NCBI GenBank assembly: GCA_021292105.1
Contig: CM037865.1
Coordinates: 72,343,356-72,407,355 of the forward strand
Source of the DNA: Anadara kagoshimensis
Lineage: Eukaryota; Mollusca; Bivalvia; Arcoida; Arcidae
Length of the DNA: 64,000 nucleotides
Direction of reading: 5' to 3'
Shown piece after piece: positions 1 to 11,480 of this stretch; position 1 is the stretch's first letter; each line of letters opens with the position of its first letter. The notes under the pieces are model-generated. The model did no database searches and was not told the DNA's origin. It worked only from the letters and a program-made list of their open reading frames with translations. The translations under genes and the position numbers were made by a program.

Positions 1-62
1 CATCACAGAACTGACTGCCTCAATATAAGTAAAAGAATCATAACTGCATAAAATTACTCCAC
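1..62 (+). repeat. SINE 3' tail remnant
   Basis: The segment reads like the tail of the SINEs seen later in the window: an 'ACTGACTGCCTCAATATAAGT' type stretch, then a degenerate TTAAACACCATTAC-like end. The closest match I see by eye is the end of the copy at 34815-35005. The head, if present, lies outside the window or has decayed. The assignment is tentative because only the tail is visible. Confidence 0.35.
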
Positions 63-544
63 ATCACTCCATTCAAGAATTTTTAACCTATATAAAGGCA
101 AACAGTTCTGGGATGGTAGAGGAAACTGGAGTATCCCAGGGATAAACATTGATTGTCAGATAAGGAAACTGACTGGACTAGGATCTACCCAAATAGTATT
201 TCAAACCAGGTGACTCTGCCACTGAGGCCCAGACCAAATGGTTCACATAAAGGGATATGTTCAGGAACTGACAAGACAGGCTGAAGACACTTTTAATATT
301 CTGATGTCTGTACATGTATACCTATTTGATCATATATGTATACCTGTCATTATGACAAAACATCGTTACATGATTGAATGTTTTGTACCAAGTATACCCA
401 GTAAATGTTTTATGTAGGGAAGAAATATAGTATATTATGTCTGTGAGGGATCAATTTATGAAAGTATAGAAAAATAATTTAAAAGTACAGAATATAATGT
501 AGTGAATGTAGAACAGGGATTTGTATGTGTATCTATGAAGGAAA

Positions 545-885
545 CTAGGGATCTGTTTGTCCAAGAGAAAAGGAAACTCTGTGTCTGTATCCAGGAGAAC
601 AGGGAAATGTGTGTCCAGGAGAAAAGGGGACTCTGTGTCTGTATCCGGGAGAACAGGGAAATGTGTGTCCAGGAGAAAAGGGGACTCTGTGTCTGTATCC
701 GGGAGAACAGGGAAATGTGTGTCCACGAGAAAAGGAGACTCTGTGTCTGTATCCAGGAGATCAAGGGAACTGTGTCCACAAGAAAAGGAGACTCTGTGTC
801 TGTATCCAGGAGATCAAGGGAACTGTGTGTCCAAGAGAAAAGGAGACTCTGTGTCTGTATCCAGGAGATCAAGGGGCTGTGTCTG
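545..885. repeat. 54-bp minisatellite, about six units
   Basis: A unit built around GTCCAGGAGAAAAGG and CTCTGTGTCTGTATCC recurs at 54-bp steps, for example starting at 607, 661 and 715. One later unit is 53 bp. Because 54 is a multiple of three, frames stay open on both strands and give repetitive Cys-rich or Thr/Asp-rich translations. The 53-bp unit shifts frame, and no splice or start context supports translation. I read this as a minisatellite, not a gene. Confidence 0.85.
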
Positions 886-1199
886 TATGAAAATCAATGT
901 TTAAAGTCTATTTCTATAAATATGTCAAATGTTTAGGAATTATTTAACCTAGTATTGATCAATGATGTAACATGAATGTGTTATAAACATCTGCCAGCAC
1001 ACAATGACCAAACACCACAAGGGGTCATTCTTATATTTCACACAAAATTGTACCTTATCCAGGAGGTAGCTGCCAACATGTACTGGTAGTTTTCATATTA
1101 TCCAGCATGTCTATTTATAAATATTAAGATTAGACATAGAATATACTGAATGCAAACAACCACACAACTGTAATATGTAATGTTTATCATTTGAAAACA

Positions 1200-1200
<1 letters not shown>

Positions 1201-1230
<30 letters not shown>
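1201..1230. repeat. (CA)15 microsatellite
   Basis: A pure CA dinucleotide run of 30 bp. Confidence 0.97.
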
Positions 1231-1231
<1 letters not shown>

Positions 1232-1298
1232 TTTCTTTCTTACATAACAATTGTTAAACTGTATTTTGCAATATGTAAATAAATGAAAAAAATTGTTA

Positions 1299-1483
1299 TT
1301 AACCCTTTCACCACGAAGTAACTAGGCCCCCAACCCTCTGAATCAATCGGTTATGTAGCTTCCCGGCAAACTACCTAACCGATTGCGCCACCAAGATCTC
1401 CATTAGATACATACATTTTAAACAAATTTATACATGTTTCGGGACCAGACCGGTATAGCGGTCTGTGGTGGTGAAAGAGTTAA
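1299..1483. mobile_element. piggyBac-like MITE flanked by TTAA
   Basis: The element starts TTAA-CCCTTTCACCAC and ends GTGGTGAAAGAG-TTAA. This gives 12-bp terminal inverted repeats with one mismatch, bounded by TTAA on both sides. TTAA target duplication with CCC-type termini is the known signature of the piggyBac superfamily. The 177-bp interior has no coding capacity, so it is a non-autonomous copy that needs a transposase in trans. A second GC-rich inverted segment (ACCGATTG/CAATCGGT type) lies inside. Confidence 0.7.
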
Positions 1484-2672
1484 AGATTCATTGATAGATA
1501 AAATGGTTAGGGGATTTCCCCATGTAAAAAATTTATGGTATCTAAAAATACACCACTGCTAAAATTTTTGTAAACAAAAGGCAGCAGTAAAATGATAATA
1601 AATAACACATGTTTTATCATGGTCCTCATCATCATGAGAGCTGTACTATATACAGTAAGTTGTAGTGTAGTGGTAGCATAGTTAATGAGAATGCACCATA
1701 TGCTTAGTTCTCCTATCTCAATCTACACAGACACACACAGTTCCTTAAAATCATTACCATGTTCAATGATCTCACCAGGAGAAAATTACCAGCAACTATC
1801 ATATTATACAGTACACATACACACAATGTCTTCTTTCTCTTCAATATGTGCAAATATAAAATTATCTCTAGAACAAGTTGTCTTGGTGGTGTATACAAAG
1901 ACCCATTAAACCCTGTTTACAAATAAGAAGTGTAAATAAAATGCCTGCAGCATGATGTTAAATGCCAGTTGATGTTGATATAAATTCTTTTTGTCTTGAC
2001 TTTACATTCAGGAACTGTCAGTCATGCATTTTACATGAAGTAAAAAATCTTCCCCATTTATATAACACACAGAGGTTAACAAACATTTCCATATCATAAC
2101 ATTAACAACATGTTTTTACAGCCAACCTAATTTGCATAAACTTGATGCACTGTGTGTGTATATAAATATATATACTTATCTACAACATGCATTTCTGATA
2201 AATCTATATCTTATAAACAAAATATAAATTAAATCTAACAACAAGTACCTGTTATTAAGTGTAAAACCATCATAATCCATGTTTAAAACATTAAAATATC
2301 CTGAAAGCTTGACTCCTGTACTACATGTAAACACAAACAGTAAGACTAGACACTGACGATTCACTCCATGTTGACCCATAAGTTCAGACAAAACCATGTT
2401 CTAATTTTAGCTCTCACATTTTTCTTTTGCTTTATTGATCAAGAAGGCTAGTAAACTTCTAGATCTCATCATACCAAAAAGGCTATGTTTTTCATTCAAA
2501 TTTTGGTAACAATATATACATGTATAAATCTGGAGTTTTATTTTTATTTTTTCTTGTGAGGTGTATAAAAATAAAGTCATTTGTAACATTATCTCCCGTT
2601 CATAAACAAGTTTAACCTAGGGTACATGGTATATTGATTTTAAAAGTGCAGGAATTACACGAGGAGAGATCA

Positions 2673-2674
<2 letters not shown>

Positions 2675-2707
<33 letters not shown>
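2675..2707. repeat. (AT)n microsatellite
   Basis: An uninterrupted AT dinucleotide run of about 33 bp. Confidence 0.95.
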
Positions 2708-2708
<1 letters not shown>

Positions 2709-3132
2709 CTACCGGTTGTGTACAACCTTGTGTCTACTATACATCTGTCACTGCATGTCAATACACATCATTAAATAAGTTAAAAAATTCACTAGGATCA
2801 ATATATATGTATATATATAATACCTATATACAATATCTACTATTATGTAAACATCAACAAAAATAGGATGCATAAATATTTAATTACTTAAAGCCCAAAT
2901 TTATATCATTGATTGAGTATAATTTCACTGAATTGATTTTTTGGTTACAAATTTAAATTTTTAGTTTTTAAATAACAAATATTTCAAATATGTAACCTAT
3001 ACAATTCTTTAAAATGTACATAAAACTGCAGTAACAGTATATGGGGTATACATAAACTCATATAAATGAATGAAAACAATTGTACAGGTCTGAGAAACAT
3101 AAAGAAAGAAGGTTCATCTCCCAACCCACAAC

Positions 3133-3465
3133 CACTCAGTAACTCAGTTGATAAGAGTGTTTACCCTGTATGTGGGGGGTTGGAGTTCTAACTCCAAGTG
3201 GGTCCAACAAAGACTTGAAAATAGATACCAGTAGTCATTTTTCTTCTGCCAAGTATTCAGCATTTTGGACACAAATGTCACACAGTCATTTAACAATTTT
3301 TGCCCAGTTACAATCCACAGTCAATTGTGGTATGACACATCAGTGTATAATGCCATCAGCACAAAGCACAGGCAAAATTTCTGCACCTTAGCATATAGCT
3401 GGTGACGTCTCGATATAAGTGAAATATTCATGACTAGGATGTTAAACACCATTACTCACTCACTC
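3133..3465 (+). mobile_element. tRNA-headed SINE, full-length copy
   Basis: The head has an A-box-like AACTCAGTTGATAAGAGTG and a degenerate B box, GGAGTTCTAACTCC. The body contains ATAATGCCATCAGCACAAAG and CATATAGCTGGTGACGTCTC. The tail is GATGTTAAACACCATTACTC followed by short CTCA repeats. Body and tail match the copies at 39973-40312 (plus), 38286-38630 (minus) and 62896-63197 (minus). The layout fits molluscan tRNA-derived SINEs of the V-SINE type (RUDI is the described example), but I cannot confirm the family without alignment. Confidence 0.7.
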
Positions 3466-3805
3466 TATAGTACTGTACAACATAAAACAACAGCAACAGA
3501 AAAATATGAATAAATTAAAATTACAATTAAGACTGGCTAATATAATAAACAAATAAATAAATAGTGAATTATTGAGAATCTTTATAAATATACAGGGTCA
3601 GCCATAGGGGCAAGAAAATTGACAGGAAGGTATTATAGTGCATTTAAAGTTCAATTAAATGTGGTACAAATCCACAGGTGTCATATAAACCCAGAATTAC
3701 ATCAGTAACACTACCTATTAATATCAAGTTTTTTATTCTTCTTTTCTGAGTACCTGGTGTTCATAAACAATATTAAAACTAATTATACATATCGACAACA
3801 TCCAA

Positions 3806-4165
3806 TATCAGAACGTTTTCACAATCTAGTGTAACAGTTTGGATACATGTAACTCAGTTGGTAAAGCACTCGCCTATAGTGCAAGAAGTCCCGGGTTCAA
3901 TCCCTGGTCCATCCCTGCATTTTTTCTCCTGCCTGCACTAATGAGCGGCAAAGATCAAATTATAAAATATTCCATTTATCATTTCTTATCAGAACTTTTT
4001 TCACTATCTAGTATAGCAGTCTGGGTAGCTCAGTTGGTGGAAGACTTGCCTATAGTGCAACAGGTCCTGGGTTCAATCCCTGGTCCTACCCTGCATTTCT
4101 TCTCCTTCCTGCACTAATGACCGTCAAAGATTTAAATATAAAATAATCTATTTATCAATTCTTAA
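3806..4165 (+). mobile_element. Tandem pair of tRNA-like SINE units
   Basis: Two direct copies of an approximately 180-bp unit lie head to tail. Each has an A-box-like AACTCAGTTGGTAAAGC or TAGCTCAGTTGGTGGAAG and an intact B box GGTTCAATCCCTGG, then a shared tail (CCTGCACTAATGA) and an AT-rich spacer. The anticodon-loop region GCACT-CGCCTAT-AGTGC lacks the invariant T33, and the acceptor stem does not close. I therefore call these SINE heads, not functional tRNA genes. Confidence 0.7.
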
Positions 4166-4169
4166 AAAG

Positions 4170-5800
4170 AGGATAAAGTTGTAGATGACCAATGCCACTC
4201 TTCATTTACCTCATGTGTCTATCTAGACAATGGACCATATGTGTTTATTCCAGACAGGTGTTACAGTTTATAATGTGTCAAGTTTGACCTGGCCATTTGA
4301 CCTTTAATTTGAATATTCAAACATACATACCAATTGTGTAATTTAGGGGCTATATAAAGTTGATATATACAGACAGATGATAGTAATACTGATAACAGGG
4401 TGTTGAAACATGCTGTCTTACCTAAATCACACAATATATCACTGAGTATTAACCTGACATTAAAAGGTCAAACTGCCAGGTCAACTTGACACACTATTCT
4501 TCCTACAATACGACAAGCTATCATCAAGGTCAATAAAACAGATTAAATTTATATCTGTTGTCATAAATTGTTTATCTTGATTTAATTTTCAAAATGCCAT
4601 TATTAACAGCAACATTTGGTGATGTTTAACCTAGTATGGAACAGAACCAGATCATAACTCTGGCAAAATATAATACTCCTATCCAAAGGGGCTTGATATT
4701 TGTAAAAAAAACATCCTATGTCTAGGTTTCCACAAATTTGAAATCATTAGTAGCCAAATTTCTAAAATTTGTGAAAATATAGTCCTTTTTAAAGTATTTT
4801 TCCATGATTTTGCTAAAATAGGTTACTTTTTGAAAGAATTTCTCAGAAATAAGTAGCCAATGGCGATTTTGGCTACCAGGAATGGAAACATAGCTATGTG
4901 TCTTATCAAACATCAGTCACCATGCTCCCATGTCATCATGCCATGCAGTCTGAGTTTACTAGTACTTGAGCTCCAAACAGCTACTTTATTTAAACACTTG
5001 TGTGATGTCCACACTCCCGCCAAGTGAAGGTGTCTCCCTTCTGTGTTTTTATTTTAAAAGTGGAAAAGTGGGATTGCTACAGTAGTTCAGATTTAATTTT
5101 GTAAAAAGTGCAAACGGTTGTTAATTTACATGTATCCTTTGGTACATTGTGCATAAATCTATTGCTTATTTTTATAAAGCTAATAGATTATAATCAATTT
5201 CTGCTTTCTTTTACTATCATATACTGCATATTGTTGAATTTTTTTATATATTAATACCAGTAATTAGCCAGGACTTTAAAACAATATCCAAGAAGCTGAC
5301 TGACTGGCTGGTAGTAGACTAGTGTCTTATAGTTAATACACTGTCTAAGTTCCCAAGGGCTTCAGGCTTCATGAAATCAATAAAGATGTGCTTAGGTTGA
5401 TCTTTGATTTAGTACAACTTCACATGTATGTGATAAATTCCACTACAGACTAGTCAACAATGGATATGGCACCATATCCTGAACAGCAGCTTCTACCCTC
5501 CCCGGCCATCGTCTATGTAAGCAAACATCTTTAAAATGAGAAGCCAAATTACTAAATGTTTTAAAGACATATAAATGCAGTATCTTTATAAGAGACTGTC
5601 TCTTTTGAAGCGTGGGAGGGGCTAGATGACTTTTGTACAGACCTTATATATTAACATGTTAAGGCCAACTAAGGGAATATGTCTTTTACCAACATAAGAC
5701 AATGTAAATGTTTGTTTTCTTATCAATGAATAATAATCTATGATAATTGATAAACAGGTTTTATTGACAGGTGCCCTGTATGGGGAATTTATAAATGATT
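4170..5800. other. No gene recognised
   Basis: This is AT-rich sequence with scattered stops in all frames and no open frame above about 65 codons. I found no convincing splice-bounded exon, RNA gene or tandem array. The longest minus-strand frame, about 4722-4913, has no recognisable motif. Confidence 0.5.
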
Positions 5801-5805
5801 GAGTA

Positions 5806-5995
5806 TACATTACATCCCAGTCAAGATTATTTCACTTACATCGAAACATAAACAGATACTAAAGATTAAAGTTGCAAGTTAAAGTTATAAATTGAAACAA
5901 TAGAGGATTAATGAGTGATAGTCACTTATATCAAGACATAAATAGCTTTTAAAAGGTTGAAGATGTAGAAAGTTATACATTGAAACAATATAATA
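5806..5995. repeat. SINE tail remnant with a diverged 96-bp duplication
   Basis: CATCCCAGTCAAGATTATTT at 5814-5835 is a reverse-oriented SINE tail. The following stretch, from CACTTACATCGAAACATAAA through ATTGAAACAATA, is repeated about 96 bp downstream with many substitutions (CACTTATATCAAGACATAAA through ATTGAAACAATA). Confidence 0.55.
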
Positions 5996-6524
5996 ATACA
6001 AATGAGATTGTGCTACAATATTTCTTTTCAATCCATTATAGCATGCCTTTTGAAACATTTTGTTTTTATCATAACCAAAGGCAAAATCCCTATCTATCTG
6101 TCTGCCCATCCTTATATACGATGTGGACACCTTAACTTTAACTTAACATTATGGATGGATTTTGATCAAACTTGGCTCAAATGTATATCAAAGCACTTGT
6201 TTCAGACAAAACCAATGATATGTAAATATCTTGTATTGATTATGGGTGAGGTGGGGGGTAATTAGGTGGGGTGGGAGTGGCAGGTGTTGTCTGTAAAGCT
6301 AGTCTTAAAAGCTTTGATTTTGTACCTGAATATAAAACTTTTGATATAAGAGAACAAACATTACTGCCAGTAATGTCAAAGGATGAATTGTTATGTGACG
6401 TCTTTCTATAAGGTTTTAAATCAAGTAACCAGAAATCGACCAAGACAGAGCTACAGAATCTATTATTATACAGAATTTCACTCCATGTACAAGTCATATG
6501 TCTGTAACAGGAATAAGGAAACAC

Positions 6525-6615
6525 CACTTCCTCACTGGGTGCCTGGGGCTGAGGATTGAACCTAGCCCTCCCAGGTAAAAAGCAAGTGTTTTACCACAAG
6601 GCTTAAAGTTGCGGA
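6525..6615 (-). mobile_element. SINE head (tRNA-like), minus strand
   Basis: On the minus strand there is an A-box-like TTTAAGCCTTGTGGTAAAAC followed by the B box GGTTCAATCC, at tRNA-like spacing. The flanks do not form a complete cloverleaf. Confidence 0.55.
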
Positions 6616-7379
6616 CCAGAAAGTCTGGCAGTAAACCACTCTATGATATCTACTATATAGAGTACTACAACATCACTAGTCCTGTTACATGACTATAATA
6701 TGATCCAGAACTTCAACAAGTGTAGCTTTAACAAATGTTACAATTTTGTTAAATAACAGAAAAGTCAAAGAGCTGAAAATGTACTAAACATGACTTTTAT
6801 GCACATCAGAATGATTTGTTTGTCTACACGTGCCTGTGGAAATAATCAATTTGTTGAATACAATGCTCAGTTAGCAAACCATATAACAGTCTATGTGTAA
6901 ATTATCAATATCATTATGATGGCTCAGGTGAAATAATTTTTTTATAATGGTTGTAACGATGTATTAATTACTTCTGTTGGTAAACATAGAGGGACAGGTA
7001 GGTTACTACTACAGGTAGGTATAAAGTCATTCACACCTGATACGACATCAACCATAATATGTGTATCATACATACCTAGGTTTATCTAGGTCATTTAGAT
7101 TTATGCTACTTAAAATTAGGACACCAGTAAGCTATGTAAATATACTATTATATACTGTGAAGATTTAAATTTCAAAATCGCACTGATTTCTTCAAAAGGT
7201 TGCTTGTTGATCATTCATTTAATGTACTTTTTGCTTGTTGCAAACATAACCCAATTCTAGGCCAGACTGAAAAACACAACATTTGAATAACTTTGACAAC
7301 TGGTGTATCAGAAATTGTTATACATACAACAGCTGTACTATTACAGGTGGTGATACTAGTGTAAGACCATCCTAAAGAA

Positions 7380-7540
7380 CACCATCCTAAAGAACAGTGA
7401 CTTTCATTTCTTATGCCGATTGGTTGGTGAAAGAACAGTCACTACCCACTTTCAAGTCTTGAGTCAGACCTGGTCAGGATTTGAAACCAATTGCCTTTTA
7501 CTTCTGAGTGAGGACTCTACCACTTGAACTACCGCAGTGG
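7380..7540 (-). mobile_element. SINE 5' half, minus strand
   Basis: On the minus strand the tRNA-like head reads TAGTTCAAGTGGTAGAGTC (A box) and GGTTTCAAATCCTGACC (B box). It continues into the GACTTGAAAGTGGGTAGTGA body shared with the copies at 38286-38630 and 39973-40312. The element stops where the 38-bp array begins. Confidence 0.65.
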
Positions 7541-7761
7541 TAAAAAGGTTGGACAGACAGAGATAGGGTACAGGTCTATGAAAAGGTTGACGAGGTATGG
7601 ATGGGGTACAGCTGTGTAGAAAGGTTGGAGAGGTAGGGAAGTGGTACAGGTGTGTGGAAAGGTTGGAGAGGAAGAGATGGGGTACAAGTGTAAGGAAAGG
7701 TTTCAGAGGTAGGGATGGGGTCGTTGTGTGGAAAGGTTAGAGAGGTAGAGATGGGGTACAG

Positions 7762-7885
7762 TGACTTAATGCGGAATAGTCACTACCAACTTTCAAGTCT
7801 TGGGTCAGACCTGGTCGGATCCGAAACCAATTACCTTCCACTTCAAAGAGAGCACTCTACCAACTAAGCTATGGCAGTGGTTGAA
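7762..7885 (-). mobile_element. SINE 5' fragment inside the array, copy 2
   Basis: This carries the same GACTTGAAAGTTGGTAGTGA body and tRNA-like head as 7380-7540. The head reads TAGCTTAGTTGGTAGAGTGC and GGTTTCGGATCC on the minus strand. Array units sit on both sides. Confidence 0.65.
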
Positions 7886-8104
7886 AGGTTGGAGAGATAG
7901 AGAAAGGGTACAGGTCTATGGAAAGGTTGGCGAGGTAATGATGAGGTACAGGTGTGTGGAAAAGTTGGAAAGGTACGGAAGGGGTACAGGTGTGTGGAAA
8001 GGTTGGAGAGAAAGAGATGGGGGGTACAAGTGTATGGAAAGGTTTGAGAGGTAGGGGTGGGGTACAGTTGTGTAGAAAGGTTGGAGAGGTAGAGATGGGA
8101 TACA

Positions 8105-8255
8105 GTGACTTTCATTTCTTAATGCAGATTGCTTGACAAAAGAATAGTCACTACCCACTTTCAAGTCTTAGGTGAGACCTAGTTGGGATTCAAAACCAAT
8201 TACCTTCTACCTCAGAGTGAGCACTTTACCAGCTGAGCTACCACAGTGGTTGAAA
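8105..8255 (-). mobile_element. SINE 5' fragment inside the array, copy 3
   Basis: This is the third copy of the fragment seen at 7380-7540 and 7762-7885. On the minus strand it has TAGCTCAGCTGGTAAAGTGC (A box) and GGTTTTGAATCCCAAC (B box). The similar spacing of the three fragments indicates duplication together with the array, not three independent insertions. Confidence 0.65.
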
Positions 8256-9904
8256 GTTGGAGAGATAGAGAAAGGGTACAAGTGTATGGAAAGGTTTAAA
8301 AGGTAGAGATGTGGTACAAATGTATGGAAAGGTTGGAGAGGTAGGTATGGGGGTACAGGTGTGTGGAAAGGTTGGAGAGGTAGATATGGGGTACAGGTGT
8401 GTGGAAAGGTTGGAGATGTAGAGTTGGTGTACAGGTGTGTGGAACGGTTGGAGATGTAGAAATTGGGGTACAGGTGTGTGGAAAGGCTGGATAGATGGGG
8501 TACAGGTGTGTGGAAAGGTTGGAAAGGTAGAGATGTGGTATAGGTGTGTGGAAAGGTTGGAGGTAGAAAAGGGGTACAGTTGTGTGGAAAGTTTGGAGAG
8601 GTGGAGATGGGGTACAGGTGTGTGGAAAGTTTGGAGAGGTGGAGATTGGGTACAGTTGTGTGGAAAGGTTGGAGAGGTGAAAATGGGGTACAGGTGTGTG
8701 GAAAGTTTGGAGAGGTGGAGATGGGGTACAGGTGTGTGGAAAGTTTGGAGAGGTGGAGATGGGGTACAGGTGTGCGGAAAGTTTGGAGAGGTGGAGATTG
8801 GGTACAGGTGTGTGGAAAGGTTAAAGAGGTAGAGATGGGGTACAGGTGTGTGGAAAGGTTAAAGAGGTAGAAATGGGGTACAGGTGTGTGGAAATGTTGG
8901 AGAGGTAAAGATGGGGAACAGGTGTGTGGAAAGGTTGGAGATGTATAGATGAGGTACAGGTGTGTGGAAAGGTTAGACAGGTAGTGATGTGGTAAAGGTG
9001 TGTGGAAAGGTTGGATATGTAGAGATGGGGTACAGGTGTGTTGAAAAGTTGGAGAGGTAGAGATGGGGTACAGGTGTATAGAAAGGTACAAGGTAGAAAT
9101 GGGGTACAGTTGTGTGGAAAGGTTGGAGAGGTGGAAATGGGGTACAGGTGTGTGGAAAGTTTGGAGAGGTGGAAATGGGGTACAGGTGTGTGGAAAGTTT
9201 GGAGAGGTGGAGATAGGGTACAGGTGTGTGGAAAGGTTGGAGACGTAGAGATGGGGAATAGGTTTGTGGAAAGGTTGGAGATGTATAGATGGGGTACAGG
9301 TGTGTGGAAAGGTTGGACAGGTAGCGATGTGGTACAGGTGTGTGGAAAGGTTGGAGAGGAAAAGATGGTGTATAGGTGTGTTCAGGAAAGGTTGAAGAGG
9401 TAGAGATGGGGTACAGTTCTTTGGAAAGGTTGGAGACGTAGAGATGGGATGCAGGTGTGTGGAAAGATTGGAGAGTTGGAAATGGGGTACAGGTGTGTGG
9501 AACGTTTGGAGAGGAAAAGATGGTGTATAGGTGTGTGGAAATGTTGTAGAGGTAGAGATGTGGTACAGGTGTGTCCAGGAGAGGTCGGAGAGGTAGAGAT
9601 TGGGTACAGGTTTGTAGAAGGTTCAAGAGGTAGAGATGGGGTACAGGTGTGTGGAAAGGTTAAAGAGGTAGAAATGGATACAGGTGGTGGAAAGGTTGGA
9701 GAGGTGAGATGGGGTTTAGGTGTGTGGAAAGGTTGGAGAGGTGAGATGGGGTTTAGGTAGTGGAAAGGTTGATTAGGTATAAATATTATGCAACGTTTTA
9801 AACTACATCTGTTACACAGTCAGACTTACACATATTACTGTACACAATATATAATTCTATCTGTGACAGATGGGTGGGTGAATGAACAGCAAACAGCTAC
9901 TAGA

Positions 9905-10160
9905 CAGGGGTTCAAAATTATGTTTTGTAATGAAAGGTCCAGGACCTTTTGCCTTTATTTTTGGCAGGTCCCACATAAAGTTTTGAAAGTCCAATATCAA
10001 CATTGAAAGATCCATGTGCAATTATGTAATTATATTGAAAAAGTATAATTATTCTGGTAAAAATGGCAGATTCAGCGGACTTTTACAATTTAAATATTAA
10101 TGGTCCCAAGGTAAAATCAATAGGCCCCGGACCTCGGACCCAGGGAATTTTGAACCCCTG
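9905..10160. mobile_element. MITE with CAGGGGTTCAAAATT terminal repeats
   Basis: The element is 256 bp with perfect 15-bp terminal inverted repeats (CAGGGGTTCAAAATT and AATTTTGAACCCCTG). CAGGG-type termini are typical of hAT elements. CTAGA occurs on both sides, but a clean 8-bp target duplication is not obvious (left CTACTAGA, right CTAGACCT), so the superfamily is inferred from the termini alone. The interior is non-coding and contains AGGTCCAGGACCT and CCCCGGACCTCGGACC palindromic patches. Confidence 0.65.
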
Positions 10161-11384
10161 CTAGACCTGCTTTTGTCACAGGTAAAAAAAAAGAGGAGTT
10201 TTCCATCTAGCATAATTTCCAATAAAGAGCAGTGCTTTTGATAAGTATAAATAAAGTAAGCCCTTGTAATTCCATTATTGGAATTCTTATAAACTAGTAG
10301 TTGTAGTACATGTACTATTTCCATAAATAGGCCTACAAAACCTATTTGTGTGTCAAATTCACATGGAATTTCCTGCAATACTTCACCATTTTCAATTATA
10401 AACGAATGTGTTCTTGCAAGATGTCAAGTGATTTCAAAACGAATCATTTTAAATTAGGGGTTTTCCCCAAAGAAAGATTAATTAGAATAAAAACTTCTGC
10501 CACAGTGTTCTATTGCACTTTCTTAATCCACACTGTCACTCAGTTATTTATAGCAAGTTATTGTTATTGTTTATCACTTTATATATAATTATAAACAGAA
10601 TCAACAAACTTACTTTAGACTGGTATAATTTTTGGTAATTTGTGAGTGGTGTCAGGTGGTGGTAATTTTAAGTTACCCAACTTTAATACATGTATCTTAA
10701 AACGGAAAATTAACACACCATATCGAGTACCAGTTTTACAAGTAGCTACACGAGGTAGCACAAAATTATCGATATATTCCGCTTCATACCATCCTGATAC
10801 AAATATTTTCTTAATTTATTCTCGAAGGAAGAGAAATGGGAAGAATTTTACTGCATTCAGAATTACAATAACAACCAAATGTGTAACCGATATGGATCGG
10901 CAGTGATAGCTAGCTAGATAAGACGGCGTGTGATCACCATAAAACAAACATGTCTGGTTGTTGTGTACACTTTAACCCCCAAAATAACACTAAATATTAT
11001 GCCCATGAAGCCAGGAATATTATATCATGATAATGTAACATTTGAAGTATAAAATAATAATCTTACCATCGTATTTTATACATGCAGACAATGCAGAAGT
11101 CGTGCAAAATCGATTAACTTGTCTTGTTATTGATTAACGCCCTCTGGTGCTATTTTCGTTTTGGAAATCCGAGTCAACCAGACGCTTCTCCTTATACAAA
11201 GTGTTAGCTTTTTCTAAAATATTACTGTCTAATATTTACACAGAGAAAATTAATTTATATGTCTCTGATTACTTGCGAGAAAAAAAATCTGTATCTCATT
11301 ATCAATACAAGAGCTTGATAGAATGGTTTAAGAAAACATGCTTGTGGCTTACCAATATTTGGCAAAAATGCAGAGAGGTTTCTT
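10161..11384. other. No gene recognised
   Basis: The sequence is AT-rich and unique. Short frames exist on the plus strand (10346-10588, 10646-10906, 11147-11389), but none has a domain, a repeat or convincing splice context. Confidence 0.45.
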
Positions 11385-11480
11385 ATTGACAGGAGGTGGT
11401 TACCTTTTTTGCGGAGCACCAGACCTCTGCTCACCTTTCCGGAGCACCCGGTCTCACTCCCCTGGCGGAAGTTCGCATTT
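11385..11480 (-). repeat. Partial copy of the GGTGCTTACCC repeat family
   Basis: ACAGGAGGTGGTTACC, CGGAGCACC and GGCGGAAGTTCGC follow the layout of the end of the family better seen at 12130-12510 and, reversed, at 35990-36265. The copy is diverged and then runs into other repeat-like sequence containing AAGGTGACC. Confidence 0.4.

Larger units (their letters stand above)
7545..9780. repeat. 38-bp minisatellite array, about 2.2 kb
   Basis: The unit is centred on GGTACAGGTGTGTGGAAAGG followed by TTGGAGAGGTAGAGATGG. It repeats at 38 bp (for example 8652, 8690 and 8728), with variants such as AAGTTTGGAGAGGTGGAG. The array is broken by two SINE pieces at 7762-7885 and 8105-8255. The G-rich strand has few stop codons, so frames of 100-290 codons appear on both strands. 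They cycle with the repeat (three units make 38 codons) and are not evidence for protein. The strand asymmetry (G-rich top, C-rich bottom) is marked. Confidence 0.9.

Noticed and set aside
502..936. 144-codon plus-strand frame with repeats of MCVQEKRGLCVCIRENRE type
   Set aside because: The 54-bp minisatellite keeps every frame open. A 53-bp unit breaks register, and no start, splice or domain evidence supports a protein.
3838..4095. Two apparent tRNA genes
   Set aside because: The A and B boxes are good, but the anticodon loop lacks T33, the acceptor stems do not close, and the units share SINE tails.
8207..9626. Minus-strand open frames of 294 and 217 codons
   Set aside because: They lie inside the 38-bp array and consist of a repeating Thr/Pro/Leu/His pattern. 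Similar long frames exist in the other phases and on the other strand, which is expected for a stop-poor tandem repeat.
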